A stretch of 64,000 nt of DNA, from contig NZ_CP034766.1 in the NCBI RefSeq assembly GCF_004006015.1, positions 310,001 to 374,000 of the forward strand. The letters are read 5' to 3'. The translations under genes were made by a program, and so were the position numbers. The DNA comes from Rhodococcus sp. X156. GTDB taxonomy: Bacteria; Actinomycetota; Actinomycetes; Mycobacteriales; Mycobacteriaceae. Positions 36,001 to 44,307 of the stretch are shown here, piece by piece. How positions within the stretch are numbered: position 1 is the stretch's first letter; every line of letters begins with the position of its first letter. The notes under the pieces are model-generated. The model had not been told where the DNA came from. It saw nothing but the letters and a program-made list of their open reading frames with translations, and did no database searches.

Positions 36001-36040
36001 CGGTGACACCGATCAACATGAGGGAAAAGGAAGTCGACTA

Positions 36041-36382
36041 ATGTCGCAAAAGGTCACCGTCACATTCGTTGACGACATCGACGACGAGCTCGCTGCTGAC
36101 GAGACTGTCGAGTTTTCTGTGGACGGTGTGAACTACTCGATCGACCTATCCGCGGACAATGCGCAGAAGCTCCGCAACGACTTCGCAATGTGGATTGCGC
36201 ACGCCCGCAAGGAAAGTGGACGCAAGCGCACTTCTCGTGGATCGACCACCAAGGGCCGCGCCTCGGTGGATCGCGAGCAGAGTGCCGCGATCCGCGAGTG
36301 GGCCCGCCGTTCCGGCCACGAGGTCTCCGACCGCGGCCGCATCCCGGCCGCGATCATCGAGGCCTACCACCAGGCCAGCTGA
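36041..36382 (+). CDS. lsr2: nucleoid-associated protein Lsr2
   Basis: A 113-residue H-NS-like protein. The acidic N-terminal half ([17 protein letters not shown] onward) forms the dimer, and the C-terminal half holds the minor-groove DNA-binding loop [12 protein letters not shown]. Lsr2 coats and silences AT-rich DNA in Mycobacteriales. AAAGGAAG precedes the ATG by seven bases, and a hairpin follows the stop. Third codon positions are richer in A/T than in the average gene here. Confidence 0.96.
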   Translation: MSQKVTVTFVDDIDDELAADETVEFSVDGVNYSIDLSADNAQKLRNDFAMWIAHARKESGRKRTSRGSTTKGRASVDREQSAAIREWARRSGHEVSDRGRIPAAIIEAYHQAS

Positions 36383-36405
36383 GCGCTCCCGAGCAGCAGC
36401 ACGAC

Positions 36406-36434
36406 GGACCCCTGCCCTTCCTGGGCGGGGGTCC
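36406..36434 (+). terminator. Terminator hairpin after lsr2
   Basis: GGACCCCTGCCC (36406-36417) pairs with GGGCGGGGGTCC (36423-36434) in a 12-pair stem with one G-U, around the loop TTCCT, followed by TTCG. Confidence 0.75.
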
Positions 36435-36439
36435 TTCGC

Positions 36440-36457
36440 TGTTCGCCCTGGGCGTAG
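36440..36457 (+). promoter_or_regulatory. ClgR-like operator upstream of clpC1
   Basis: GTTCGC at 36441-36446, five bases, then GCG at 36452-36454 matches the published ClgR motif GTTCGC-N5-GCG exactly. ClgR is the activator of clp genes in Streptomyces and Corynebacterium. The site is about 165 bases upstream of the clpC1 ATG and just after the lsr2 terminator. Confidence 0.6.
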
Positions 36458-36620
36458 CGAGAACGGGATCGCTTGGTGGGACCGGTGCGTTGGACCGGTG
36501 AGTCGCTGTTAAAGACCCCGTGAGCGCCACGTGGCTGCAAGCGGCCCACTAGAGTAGGCGGACGTTCCCCGTGGCGAGACACGTCGTGGCGGACACCGCA
36601 GCAGGAGTGTGAGGAGCGCC

Positions 36621-39173
36621 ATGTTCGAGAGGTTCACTGACCGCGCCAGGCGCGTCGTCGTCCTGGCTCAAGAAGAAGCCCGGATGCTCAACCACAACTA
36701 CATCGGTACCGAGCACATCTTGCTCGGCCTCATCCACGAGGGTGAGGGTGTCGCCGCCAAGTCGCTGGAGTCGCTCGGCATCTCCCTCGAGGGTGTGCGC
36801 AGCCAGGTCGAGGAGATCATCGGCCAGGGCCAGCAGGCGCCGTCCGGGCACATCCCGTTCACCCCGCGTGCCAAGAAGGTGCTGGAGCTCTCCCTCCGGG
36901 AGGCCCTGCAGCTCGGCCACAACTACATCGGCACCGAGCACATCCTGCTCGGTCTCATCCGCGAGGGTGAGGGTGTCGCCGCGCAGGTGCTGGTCAAGCT
37001 CGGCGCCGACCTCAACCGGGTCCGTCAGCAGGTCATCCAGCTGCTGTCGGGCTACCAGGGCAAGGAGCCCGCGGAGTCCGGCGGGCGCGGCAGCGAGGGC
37101 ACCCCGTCCACGTCGCTGGTGCTCGACCAGTTCGGTCGCAACCTCACCCAGGCTGCCCGCGAGGGCAAGCTCGACCCGGTCATCGGGCGGGAGAAGGAGA
37201 TCGAGCGGGTCATGCAGGTGCTGTCGCGGCGCACCAAGAACAACCCGTGCCTCATCGGTGAGCCGGGCGTCGGCAAGACCGCCGTGGTCGAGGGCCTCGC
37301 GCAGGCCATCGTCACCGGCGAGGTCCCCGAGACGCTCACCGACAAGCAGCTGTACACCCTGGACCTCGGTTCGCTGGTGGCCGGCAGCCGCTACCGCGGC
37401 GACTTCGAGGAGCGCCTGAAGAAGGTGCTCAAGGAGATCCGCACCCGCGGCGACATCATCCTGTTCATCGACGAGATCCACACCCTCGTCGGTGCTGGTG
37501 CGGCCGAGGGCGCGATCGACGCGGCCTCCATCCTCAAGCCGATGCTGGCTCGCGGTGAGCTGCAGACCATCGGTGCCACCACCCTGGACGAGTACCGCAA
37601 GTACGTGGAGAAGGACGCCGCCCTGGAGCGGCGCTTCCAGCCCGTGCAGGTGGGCGAGCCCAGCGTCGAGCACACCATCGAGATCCTCAAGGGTCTGCGT
37701 GACCGGTACGAGGCGCACCACCGCGTCTCCATCACCGACGGCGCCCTGGTGGCGGCGTCCACGCTGGCCGACCGCTACATCTCCGACCGCTTCCTGCCGG
37801 ACAAGGCGATCGACCTGATCGACGAGGCCGGTGCCCGGATGCGCATCCGCCGGATGACCGCGCCGCCGGACCTGCGGGAGTTCGACGAGAAGATCGCGAA
37901 CACGCGTCGGGAGAAGGAGTCCGCGATCGACGCGCAGGACTTCGAGAAGGCCGCCAGCCTGCGCGACACCGAGAAGCAGCTGCTCAGCCAGAAGAGCGAG
38001 CGCGAGAAGCAGTGGCGTGCCGGTGACCTGGACGTCGTGGCCGAGGTCGACGACGAGCAGATCGCGGAGGTCCTGGGTAACTGGACCGGTATTCCGGTGT
38101 TCAAGCTGACCGAGGAGGAGACCACTCGGCTGCTGCGCATGGAGGACGAGCTCCACAAGCGCATCATCGGTCAGCGTGAGGCAGTCACGTCTGTTGCCAA
38201 GGCAATTCGTCGCACGCGCGCCGGACTGAAGGACCCGAAGCGGCCCAGTGGCTCGTTCATCTTCGCCGGCCCGTCCGGTGTGGGAAAGACCGAGCTGAGC
38301 AAGGCGCTGGCGAACTTCCTCTTCGGTGACGACGACGCACTCATCCAGATCGACATGGGCGAGTTTCACGACCGCTTCACAGCGTCTCGGCTGTTTGGCG
38401 CCCCGCCCGGATACGTCGGTTACGAAGAGGGCGGACAGCTCACCGAGAAGGTGCGCCGCAAGCCATTCAGCGTGGTGCTGTTCGACGAGATCGAAAAGGC
38501 GCACCAGGAGATCTACAACACGCTCCTGCAGGTTCTCGAGGACGGCCGTCTCACTGACGGTCAGGGCCGCACGGTGGACTTCAAGAACACCGTGCTCATC
38601 TTCACGTCCAACCTGGGCACCAGCGACATCTCCAAGGCGGTCGGTCTCGGGTTCTCCAGCGGATCGGGTGCTGACTCCAACTACGACCGGATGAAGCAGA
38701 AGGTCAACGACGAGCTGAAGAAGCACTTCCGCCCGGAGTTCCTCAACCGCATCGACGACATCGTGGTCTTCCACCAGCTGACCTCGGACGAGATCGTGCA
38801 GATGGTCGACCTGATGATCACCCGGGTCGAGACGGCGCTGAAGAACAAGGACATGGGGATCGAGATCACCGACCAGGCGAAGCAGCTGCTCGCCAAGCGG
38901 GGCTTCGACCCGGTGCTGGGTGCACGGCCGCTGCGTCGCACCATCCAGCGCGAGATCGAGGACCAGCTGTCGGAGAAGATCCTCTTCGGCGAGATCCAGC
39001 CCGGCCAGATCGTGGTCGTGGACGTGGAGAACTGGGACGGCGAGGGCACGGGGGAGGACGCGAAGTTCACCTTCCGCGGCGAGGCCAAGCCCGACTCGGT
39101 TCCCGACGCACCGCCGATCGACCTGGCCAAGGCGGCTGAGGGCGGCAACACCTCGGAGTCCAGCTCCGAGTAG
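36621..39173 (+). CDS. clpC1: ATP-dependent Clp protease ATP-binding subunit ClpC1
   Basis: An 850-residue HSP100 unfoldase that feeds substrates to ClpP1P2. Two Clp-N repeats occupy about residues 1-145 (both with [12 protein letters not shown]). AAA1 has Walker A GEPGVGKT at 213-220, a UVR-type coiled segment lies near [20 protein letters not shown], and AAA2 has Walker A GPSGVGKT at 550-557. The ATG at 36621 follows TGAGGAG by four bases; an in-frame GTG at 36609 is within that ribosome site. Length is normal. A long hairpin ends the gene. Confidence 0.97.
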   Translation: MFERFTDRARRVVVLAQEEARMLNHNYIGTEHILLGLIHEGEGVAAKSLESLGISLEGVRSQVEEIIGQGQQAPSGHIPFTPRAKKVLELSLREALQLGHNYIGTEHILLGLIREGEGVAAQVLVKLGADLNRVRQQVIQLLSGYQGKEPAESGGRGSEGTPSTSLVLDQFGRNLTQAAREGKLDPVIGREKEIERVMQVLSRRTKNNPCLIGEPGVGKTAVVEGLAQAIVTGEVPETLTDKQLYTLDLGSLVAGSRYRGDFEERLKKVLKEIRTRGDIILFIDEIHTLVGAGAAEGAIDAASILKPMLARGELQTIGATTLDEYRKYVEKDAALERRFQPVQVGEPSVEHTIEILKGLRDRYEAHHRVSITDGALVAASTLADRYISDRFLPDKAIDLIDEAGARMRIRRMTAPPDLREFDEKIANTRREKESAIDAQDFEKAASLRDTEKQLLSQKSEREKQWRAGDLDVVAEVDDEQIAEVLGNWTGIPVFKLTEEETTRLLRMEDELHKRIIGQREAVTSVAKAIRRTRAGLKDPKRPSGSFIFAGPSGVGKTELSKALANFLFGDDDALIQIDMGEFHDRFTASRLFGAPPGYVGYEEGGQLTEKVRRKPFSVVLFDEIEKAHQEIYNTLLQVLEDGRLTDGQGRTVDFKNTVLIFTSNLGTSDISKAVGLGFSSGSGADSNYDRMKQKVNDELKKHFRPEFLNRIDDIVVFHQLTSDEIVQMVDLMITRVETALKNKDMGIEITDQAKQLLAKRGFDPVLGARPLRRTIQREIEDQLSEKILFGEIQPGQIVVVDVENWDGEGTGEDAKFTFRGEAKPDSVPDAPPIDLAKAAEGGNTSESSSE

Positions 39174-39198
39174 CCACCCGCGGCGCCTGCACGAACCC

Positions 39199-39234
39199 GA
39201 CACCGTCGCACCCCTTCGAGGGTGCGGCGGTGTC
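39199..39234 (+). terminator. Terminator hairpin after clpC1
   Basis: GACACCGTCGCACCC (39199-39213) pairs with GGGTGCGGCGGTGTC (39220-39234) in a 15-pair stem with one G-U and the six-base loop CTTCGA. No T tract follows. Confidence 0.78.
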
Positions 39235-39314
39235 GTGCGTCCGGGCACGCCGCCGCGGCGGCGCCTGGGTCGCCTCCGGATGCGTGCGCAGCTCGGCACC
39301 GGTAGACAGGGGAC

Positions 39315-39887
39315 ATGGCAACTCCCGACGAAGCCCCTGCCCGCGAGCTGCTCCAGGAGGGGTTCGACCACTTCACGAGGGTGGTGCACCAGCTGCCCGA
39401 CGACGCGTGGACCAACCAGACGCCGTGCACGGACTGGACGGTGCGCGACCTGCTCAACCACGTGACGGCCGAGCACCTGTGGGCGCCGCGCCTGCTCGCC
39501 GGGGAGACCATGGCCCAGGTGGGTGACGCCTACGACGGCGACGTCCTGGGCGACGACCCGGAAGGCACGTGGGACACCGTGGAGATCGCCTCCCGGGAGG
39601 CGTGGGCGGCGGCGTCCGACGACACCACGGTGGACCTGTCCTTCGGGCCCACCCCGGCCGGGGAGTACGCCGAGCAGATGCTGCTGGACCTCACCGTGCA
39701 CGCCTGGGACCTGGCCAGGGGCGCAGGAGTGCCGGACGACACGCCAGACCCGGCTGCGGTGCTGCACGTGCTGGCCTACGTCCGCGACAACAACCTCGCC
39801 GGTGCGTCGGTGTTCGGCCCGCCGGTGGAGACCAGCTCGGACAACCCGATGGACCAGCTGGTGGCGCTGCTGGGGAGGAAGCCCTGA
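39315..39887 (+). CDS. mycothiol-dependent isomerase-type metal-binding protein (TIGR03086/MDMPI family)
   Basis: A 190-residue DinB/MDMPI-fold protein. TPCTDWTVRDLLNHVTAEHL carries the first metal-ligand His of this fold and LDLTVHAWDLAR the second. The family uses a divalent metal and often mycothiol, but substrates are rarely known. It overlaps the following F420-type oxidoreductase by one base (TGATG), so the two are coupled and may act in one pathway. Confidence 0.82.
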   Translation: MATPDEAPARELLQEGFDHFTRVVHQLPDDAWTNQTPCTDWTVRDLLNHVTAEHLWAPRLLAGETMAQVGDAYDGDVLGDDPEGTWDTVEIASREAWAAASDDTTVDLSFGPTPAGEYAEQMLLDLTVHAWDLARGAGVPDDTPDPAAVLHVLAYVRDNNLAGASVFGPPVETSSDNPMDQLVALLGRKP

Positions 39888-40852
39888 TGGTGCGCATCGG
39901 CTACACCCTGCTCGGGGAGCAGGCATCGCCCAAGGACCTGGTGGCCAACGCGGTGGCTGCCGAGCAGGCCGGCTTCGACCTCGCCGTCGCCAGCGACCAC
40001 TACTTCCCGTGGCTGGACGCCCAGGGCCACGCGCCGTTCGTGTTCTCCGTGCTCGGCGCGGTCGCCCAGGCCACCGACACCATCGACCTGATGACCTACG
40101 TGACCTGCCCCATCAAGCGCTACCACCCGACGGTGGTCGCCCAGATGGCCGCTACCGTCGACCTGCTCGCCGACGGCCGGTTCACCCTGGGGCTGGGCTC
40201 CGGCGAGAACCTCAACGAGCACGTCACCGGTGGTGGGTGGCCCCCGGTGAACGTCCGCCACGAGATGCTGGCCGAGGCCATCCAGATCATCCAGGCGCTG
40301 TTCACCGGCGAGTACCTCAGCTACCGCGGCGACCACTACCAGGTCGACTCGGCCAAGCTGTGGGACGTGGGCACACCGCCACCCAAGATCGGGGTGGCGG
40401 TCTCCGGGCCGCAGTCGTGCGAGCTGGCCGGAGAGCTGGCCGACGTGATGATCGGCACCGAGCCCAAGGCTTCGCTGGGGGAGGAGTTCGACCTGGCCGG
40501 CGGTGCCGGCAAGCCCCGGGTCGGCCAGGTTCCGGTCTGCTACGACCCCGACCGGGACACCGCGGTGGAGCGGGCCCACGAGCTGATGCGCTGGTTCAGC
40601 CTGGGCTGGAAGGTCAACTCCGAGCTGCCCGGCACCGCGGCGTTCGCGGCGGCCTCGGCCAACACTCGTCCGGCGGACGTGGCCGAGTCGATCGCCTGTG
40701 GCCCGGACGTGGAGCTCTTCGTCGAGGCCGTGCGGCCCTACGTGGAGGCCGGGTACACCGAGGTGGCGCTGGCGCAGGTCGGGCGCGGATCCCAGGCCGA
40801 CTTCATCCGGTGGGCCGAGGCCGAGCTGTTGCCCGAGCTGCGCAAGCTGTAG
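39887..40852 (+). CDS. LLM-class F420-dependent oxidoreductase
   Basis: A 321-residue luciferase-like monooxygenase-fold protein of the subgroup related to F420-dependent glucose-6-phosphate dehydrogenase. VASDHYFPWLDAQGHAPFVF near the N terminus and FTLGLGSGENLNEHVTG mark the cofactor pocket, and VAVSGPQSCELAGELADVMI follows. Such enzymes usually use coenzyme F420 rather than FMN; the cofactor is inferred. GGGGAGG precedes the ATG within the upstream gene. Substrate unknown. Confidence 0.85.
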   Translation: MVRIGYTLLGEQASPKDLVANAVAAEQAGFDLAVASDHYFPWLDAQGHAPFVFSVLGAVAQATDTIDLMTYVTCPIKRYHPTVVAQMAATVDLLADGRFTLGLGSGENLNEHVTGGGWPPVNVRHEMLAEAIQIIQALFTGEYLSYRGDHYQVDSAKLWDVGTPPPKIGVAVSGPQSCELAGELADVMIGTEPKASLGEEFDLAGGAGKPRVGQVPVCYDPDRDTAVERAHELMRWFSLGWKVNSELPGTAAFAAASANTRPADVAESIACGPDVELFVEAVRPYVEAGYTEVALAQVGRGSQADFIRWAEAELLPELRKL

Positions 40853-40858
40853 GCGCCG

Positions 40859-41371
40859 TCAGGGCAGGGTGATCGGGGAGCGCTCGCTGCTGGTGCCGAG
40901 GTCGCCGCGCACCACCAGCGTGAGCCCGCGGGTGGGCTGCTCCGCCGGCAGCTGGTAGACCAGCTTGCCGCGCTTGGAGGCGTTGGGCTCCAGGGTGTCC
41001 GACAGAGACCCCTGGCCCACCGGGGCGGTCAACCTGGTGTCACCGTCGTAGAGGCCGAACCCGAGCATGGTGGGCACCATCTTCACCTGCCCGGTGAGGT
41101 TGGTGACCTCCACGTCCAGGGCGATCCACCGGGTGCCGGCCGCGGGCTTGAAGATCGACGTCGGGTTGGTGTACGGGTCCTCGACGCCGAGCACGCTCGC
41201 CTTCCAGCCGCCGGCCTGGGCCCGGCCGACCTCGCCAGCCGGTGCCGCGGGGCTCGTCTCCGCCGCAGCGGGGTCGGCAACCGCCTCGCCCGGCTCGGCG
41301 GAGCTGCAACCCGCGCCGAGGAGCACGGTGGTGGCAGCAAGCAGCGCGGCTGCCGCAGGGCGCAGGTGCAT
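40859..41371 (-). CDS. DUF4352-like lipoprotein
   Basis: A 170-residue secreted lipoprotein. The signal peptide ends in the lipobox LGAGCSS, with the lipidated Cys near residue 22, followed by an Ala/Glu/Pro linker and a beta-sandwich domain of the DUF4352/MPT63-like type (WIALDVEVTNLTGQVKMVPT). Function unknown; it would sit on the outer face of the membrane. Convergent with the F420-type oxidoreductase with only six bases between stops. Confidence 0.75.
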   Translation of the reverse strand: MHLRPAAAALLAATTVLLGAGCSSAEPGEAVADPAAAETSPAAPAGEVGRAQAGGWKASVLGVEDPYTNPTSIFKPAAGTRWIALDVEVTNLTGQVKMVPTMLGFGLYDGDTRLTAPVGQGSLSDTLEPNASKRGKLVYQLPAEQPTRGLTLVVRGDLGTSSERSPITLP

Positions 41372-41477
41372 CGGAGGACCCTTCAGGGGCTGAGGACGTG
41401 TCGGCACACGATAAGGCGCGCGCAGCGACGGAACTACCTGCCCCCCACCGCAACCGGATCCAGCGGTGAGCGTGTGC

Positions 41478-41783
41478 TCAGCTGGGGTCGACGTGCAGCA
41501 CCACGTCGAACTCCAGCAGCGAGGCACCGGTGGCCACGGGCTTGGCCCGCTCGCCGGCGTGTGCCGCCATGCCCGAGCCCTCGGCCCAGGCCTGGTAGGA
41601 GGCCTCGTCCTCCCAGCGGGTGTAGACGAAGTACCGGCTGTCGCCGCCGGTCGGGCGCAGCAGCTCGAAGCCGAGGAAGCCAGGTGAGCCCTCCACCGCT
41701 CCGGCCCGCGCCGCGAAGCGCTTCTCCAGCTCGGCTCCGGCGCCCTCGGGGACCTCGATCGCGTTGATCTTCACAACAGCCAT
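41478..41783 (-). CDS. mhuD: heme-degrading monooxygenase MhuD
   Basis: A 101-residue IsdG-fold enzyme very close to M. tuberculosis MhuD: VVKINAIEVP and PVATGASLLEFDVVL are nearly the same. The residues known to hold heme and drive its ruffling are all present at the same numbers: Asn7, Trp66 and His75. MhuD opens heme to mycobilin and releases iron without CO. It is probably leaderless and divergent from a hydrolase gene, as Rv3592 is near Rv3591c. Confidence 0.93.
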   Translation of the reverse strand: MAVVKINAIEVPEGAGAELEKRFAARAGAVEGSPGFLGFELLRPTGGDSRYFVYTRWEDEASYQAWAEGSGMAAHAGERAKPVATGASLLEFDVVLHVDPS

Positions 41784-41789
41784 GGCGCG

Positions 41790-41795
41790 AGGTTA
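41790..41795 (-). promoter_or_regulatory. -10 hexamer of leaderless mhuD
   Basis: On the minus strand TAACCT ends six bases before the ATG at 41783; it sits back to back with the promoter at 41824. Confidence 0.55.
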
Positions 41796-41823
41796 CCTGC
41801 GGGCGGGTGGCGCCGGTGGTGGG

Positions 41824-41829
41824 TAGCGT
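41824..41829 (+). promoter_or_regulatory. -10 hexamer of leaderless hydrolase gene
   Basis: TAGCGT ends eight bases before the GTG at 41838. Confidence 0.5.
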
Positions 41830-41837
41830 CCTGCCTC

Positions 41838-42593
41838 GTGCTGCACGACTACGGGGGTGCCGGCCCGCCCATCCTCCTGCTCCACGGGCTTATGGGACGG
41901 GCCCGCACCTGGGTTCGCTGCCTGCCGTGGCTGCGCGAGCACGGCCACGTCTGGGCCCTGGACGCCGCCGGCCACGGCGACGCGCCAGCGCGGGGCCCCT
42001 GGCACACCGAGCGCTTCGTCGCTGACGCCGCCGCCGCGGTGGAGCGCATCGATGCCGGCCCGGTCGCGGTGCTCGGGCACTCCATGGGTGGCCTGCACGC
42101 CTGGTGCCTGGCGGGGACCCGGCCCGAGCTGGTGCGCGCGCTGGTGGTGGAGGACATGGCACCGGACTTCCGGGGGCGCACCGCCGTGGGCTGGATGGCG
42201 CAGCTGGAGCAGTGGCCCGTGCCCTTCACCGACCCGGAGGAGGTGCTGGCGTTCTTCGGTCCGGTGGCCGGGCGCTACTTCCTGGAGAGCTTCGACCACC
42301 GCTCCGACGGCTGGCACCTGCACGGCGAGCTGGCGCACTGGTTCGCCATCGCCGAGCACTGGGGCAGCCGGGACCACTGGGCGCAGTGGCAGGCCGTGCG
42401 GGCGCCCAGCCTGCTGCTGGAGGCGGAGCACTCCTTCACCCCGCCCGGGCAGATGGCGCAGATGGCTGAAGTGGCTGCGGCGCCGTGCACGCACCTGGTG
42501 GTGGCCGGCGCCGGGCACCTGGTGCACGACGACGCGCCACAGGCCTACCAAGCGGCGGTGGAGGGGCTGCTGCGCTCGCTGCCAGCGGGCTAG
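41838..42593 (+). CDS. alpha/beta hydrolase (Rv3591c-like)
   Basis: A 251-residue alpha/beta hydrolase. ILLLHGLMGRARTW gives the oxyanion loop, GHSMGGLHAW the nucleophile Ser, and a late GAGHLVHDD the catalytic His. Substrate unknown. It is divergent from mhuD, and its stop overlaps that of mutY (shared bases 42591-42592). The GTG follows a -10 hexamer closely, so no ribosome site is expected. Confidence 0.85.
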   Translation: MLHDYGGAGPPILLLHGLMGRARTWVRCLPWLREHGHVWALDAAGHGDAPARGPWHTERFVADAAAAVERIDAGPVAVLGHSMGGLHAWCLAGTRPELVRALVVEDMAPDFRGRTAVGWMAQLEQWPVPFTDPEEVLAFFGPVAGRYFLESFDHRSDGWHLHGELAHWFAIAEHWGSRDHWAQWQAVRAPSLLLEAEHSFTPPGQMAQMAEVAAAPCTHLVVAGAGHLVHDDAPQAYQAAVEGLLRSLPAG

Positions 42594-43477
42594 CTGGTGG
42601 CCGGCTCGCCCTCGCCGGCCAGTGCGAACAGACCGGCGGCGGTCTGCTCCACCAGCCCGTCGGTGAGCAAGGAACCCAGCGCACGGTCGCGCTGCACGGG
42701 GTCAGCCGGCCAGACCACGTCCAGCTGCGTCCGCTGCACCGGCGTGGTGCTGGTGCGCAGCACCTCCATCAGCAGCCCGCGCACCTGTCGGTCGGTACCG
42801 GCGAAGCGCTGCCCGGGACGGCGGGGCTCGGTGCTGGCCGGGCGGCCCAGCGCCACCCACCGGCACTCCTGACGGACCGGGCACTGCGGGCAGCTGGGGT
42901 TGCGGGCGGTGCACACGGTGGCGCCCAGCTCCATCAGCGCCGCGGAGAACACGGCGGCGCTGGGCACGTCCTCGGGCAGAATCGCGGCCACGTCGGCCAG
43001 GTCACGGGTGGTCGAGGGCAGGCCGGGCTCGGCGCGCCCGTGCACGGCCCGAGCCACCACCCGGCGCACGTTGGTGTCCACCACCGGCACCCGCTGACCG
43101 TGGGCGAAGCAGCACACCGCCCTGGCGGTGTAGGCGCCGATGCCGGGCAGGCTCAGCAGGGTGTCCACGTCGCTGGGCACCACCCCGTCGTGGCGCTCGA
43201 CGATGGCGGTGGCGCAGGCGTGCAGCCGGACGGCGCGGCGCGGGTAGCCCAGCCGGCCCCAGGCGCGCAGCACCTCGGCCGGCGACGCCGCGGCCATGTC
43301 GGCGGGCGTCGGCCACTGCCGCACCCACTGCAGCCACACCGGTGCCACCCGCGCCACGGGGGTCTGCTGGAGCATCACCTCGCTCATCAGCACCCCCCAG
43401 GCGGTGGTCCCGGGCTCCCGCCACGGCAGCGCCCGCGCCGTCGCGGCGAACCAGGTGTTGAGCACGTCGGAGTCCAC
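42590..43477 (-). CDS. mutY: A/G-specific adenine glycosylase
   Basis: A 295-residue DNA repair enzyme removing adenine opposite 8-oxoguanine. The catalytic Glu33 is in SEVMLQQTPV, the helix-hairpin-helix LPGIGAYTARAV is followed by the catalytic Asp134 (VVDTNV), and the [4Fe-4S] cluster is held by Cys189, Cys196, Cys199 and Cys205 with C-x6-C-x2-C-x5-C spacing. The C-terminal Nudix-like domain is short. It starts with GTG, six bases after a TACGGT hexamer. Confidence 0.95.
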   Translation of the reverse strand: MDSDVLNTWFAATARALPWREPGTTAWGVLMSEVMLQQTPVARVAPVWLQWVRQWPTPADMAAASPAEVLRAWGRLGYPRRAVRLHACATAIVERHDGVVPSDVDTLLSLPGIGAYTARAVCCFAHGQRVPVVDTNVRRVVARAVHGRAEPGLPSTTRDLADVAAILPEDVPSAAVFSAALMELGATVCTARNPSCPQCPVRQECRWVALGRPASTEPRRPGQRFAGTDRQVRGLLMEVLRTSTTPVQRTQLDVVWPADPVQRDRALGSLLTDGLVEQTAAGLFALAGEGEPATS

Positions 43478-43483
43478 GGCAGA

Positions 43484-43489
43484 ACCGTA
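43484..43489 (-). promoter_or_regulatory. -10 hexamer of leaderless mutY
   Basis: On the minus strand TACGGT ends six bases before the mutY GTG at 43477. Confidence 0.55.
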
Positions 43490-43536
43490 CGTGCGACACG
43501 CGGGGGTGCTGCACCCTGCACCCGGGGGCCGGGCGC

Positions 43537-43542
43537 TACCTT
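43537..43542 (+). promoter_or_regulatory. -10 hexamer of leaderless Rv3587c-like gene
   Basis: TACCTT ends six bases before the GTG at 43549. With the mutY hexamer, both promoters fit in a 71-base gap. Confidence 0.5.
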
Positions 43543-43548
43543 CGGCTC

Positions 43549-44262
43549 GTGCTCAAGCCCGTGGGACCGGAGTCCCGAGACGTCTACCTGCGACGACGCG
43601 CTGCGCTGGTCGGAGTGGCAGTGGTCGTGATGGTGGCCGTGGTGTGGCTGCTCACGTCCGTGGTCGGCTCCTCGCCAGGAGCTCCGCAGCCCGCCACCGC
43701 AAGACTCACCTTGCCGCCGACCCCCGCCGCGCCCTCGGACACCCCCGCCCCGTCCACCGCGGGCACCGCCACGGCGCCCTCGGCCACCGCTGCAGTCGCC
43801 CCCACGCAGCCCCCGACGGCACCCCGCCCCGCGCCGGTGGTGCTGGGCAGCGACGGGGTGCCGGTGCCGCCCTGCAGCGACTCCGCGGTGGAGGTCCGGG
43901 CCGAGTCCGCCGCCCCTGGTTACCCGCGCGGCACCCAGCCGGTGTTCCGGCTGCTCTTCAGCAACACCAGCACCGAGCCCTGCGCGCTGGACGTGAGCCC
44001 CAACCGGCAGCAGGTGGTGGTCTACCGTGCCGCCGACAAGGCCCGGGTGTGGTCGAGCAGCGACTGCTCGCCAGGCACCACCACCGAGGCCCGCGCGCTG
44101 GCTCCCGGGGAGCAGGTGGTCTACAGCGCCCAGTGGTCCACCAACACCTCCACCGAGGGGTGCGCCACGCCGCGCACGCCGGTCCCGCCGGACCGCTACC
44201 TGGTGATGGCGGTGCTGGGGGCACGGCAGAGCCCGCCGGTGCCCTTCGCGATCGTGGAGTGA
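43549..44262 (+). CDS. membrane-anchored secreted protein (Rv3587c-like)
   Basis: A 237-residue protein with one N-terminal TM anchor (about residues 20-39, LVGVAVVVMVAVVWLLTSVV), a Pro/Thr/Ala-rich linker of about 60 residues, and a C-terminal beta-rich extracytoplasmic domain with four Cys (PPCSDS, EPCAL, SSDCSPG, EGCAT) that may form two disulfides. Function unknown. The same kind of gene stands next to disA in mycobacteria. The stop lies in a 14-base tandem duplication. Confidence 0.75.
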   Translation: MLKPVGPESRDVYLRRRAALVGVAVVVMVAVVWLLTSVVGSSPGAPQPATARLTLPPTPAAPSDTPAPSTAGTATAPSATAAVAPTQPPTAPRPAPVVLGSDGVPVPPCSDSAVEVRAESAAPGYPRGTQPVFRLLFSNTSTEPCALDVSPNRQQVVVYRAADKARVWSSSDCSPGTTTEARALAPGEQVVYSAQWSTNTSTEGCATPRTPVPPDRYLVMAVLGARQSPPVPFAIVE

Positions 44263-44281
44263 ACCCAGTGGAGTGAACCCA
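44254..44281 (+). repeat. 14-base tandem duplication over a stop codon
   Basis: GTGGAGTGAACCCA at 44254-44267 is repeated exactly at 44268-44281, duplicating the last codons and stop of the Rv3587c-like gene. Confidence 0.8.
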
Positions 44282-44307
44282 GTGGGGGCGAGCGCAGCAG
44301 CGCGCTG

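Noticed and set aside
36549-39926. Very long minus-strand open frame opposite clpC1
   Set aside because: It is the mirror of a highly conserved gene, with low-complexity composition and no domain; a shadow frame.
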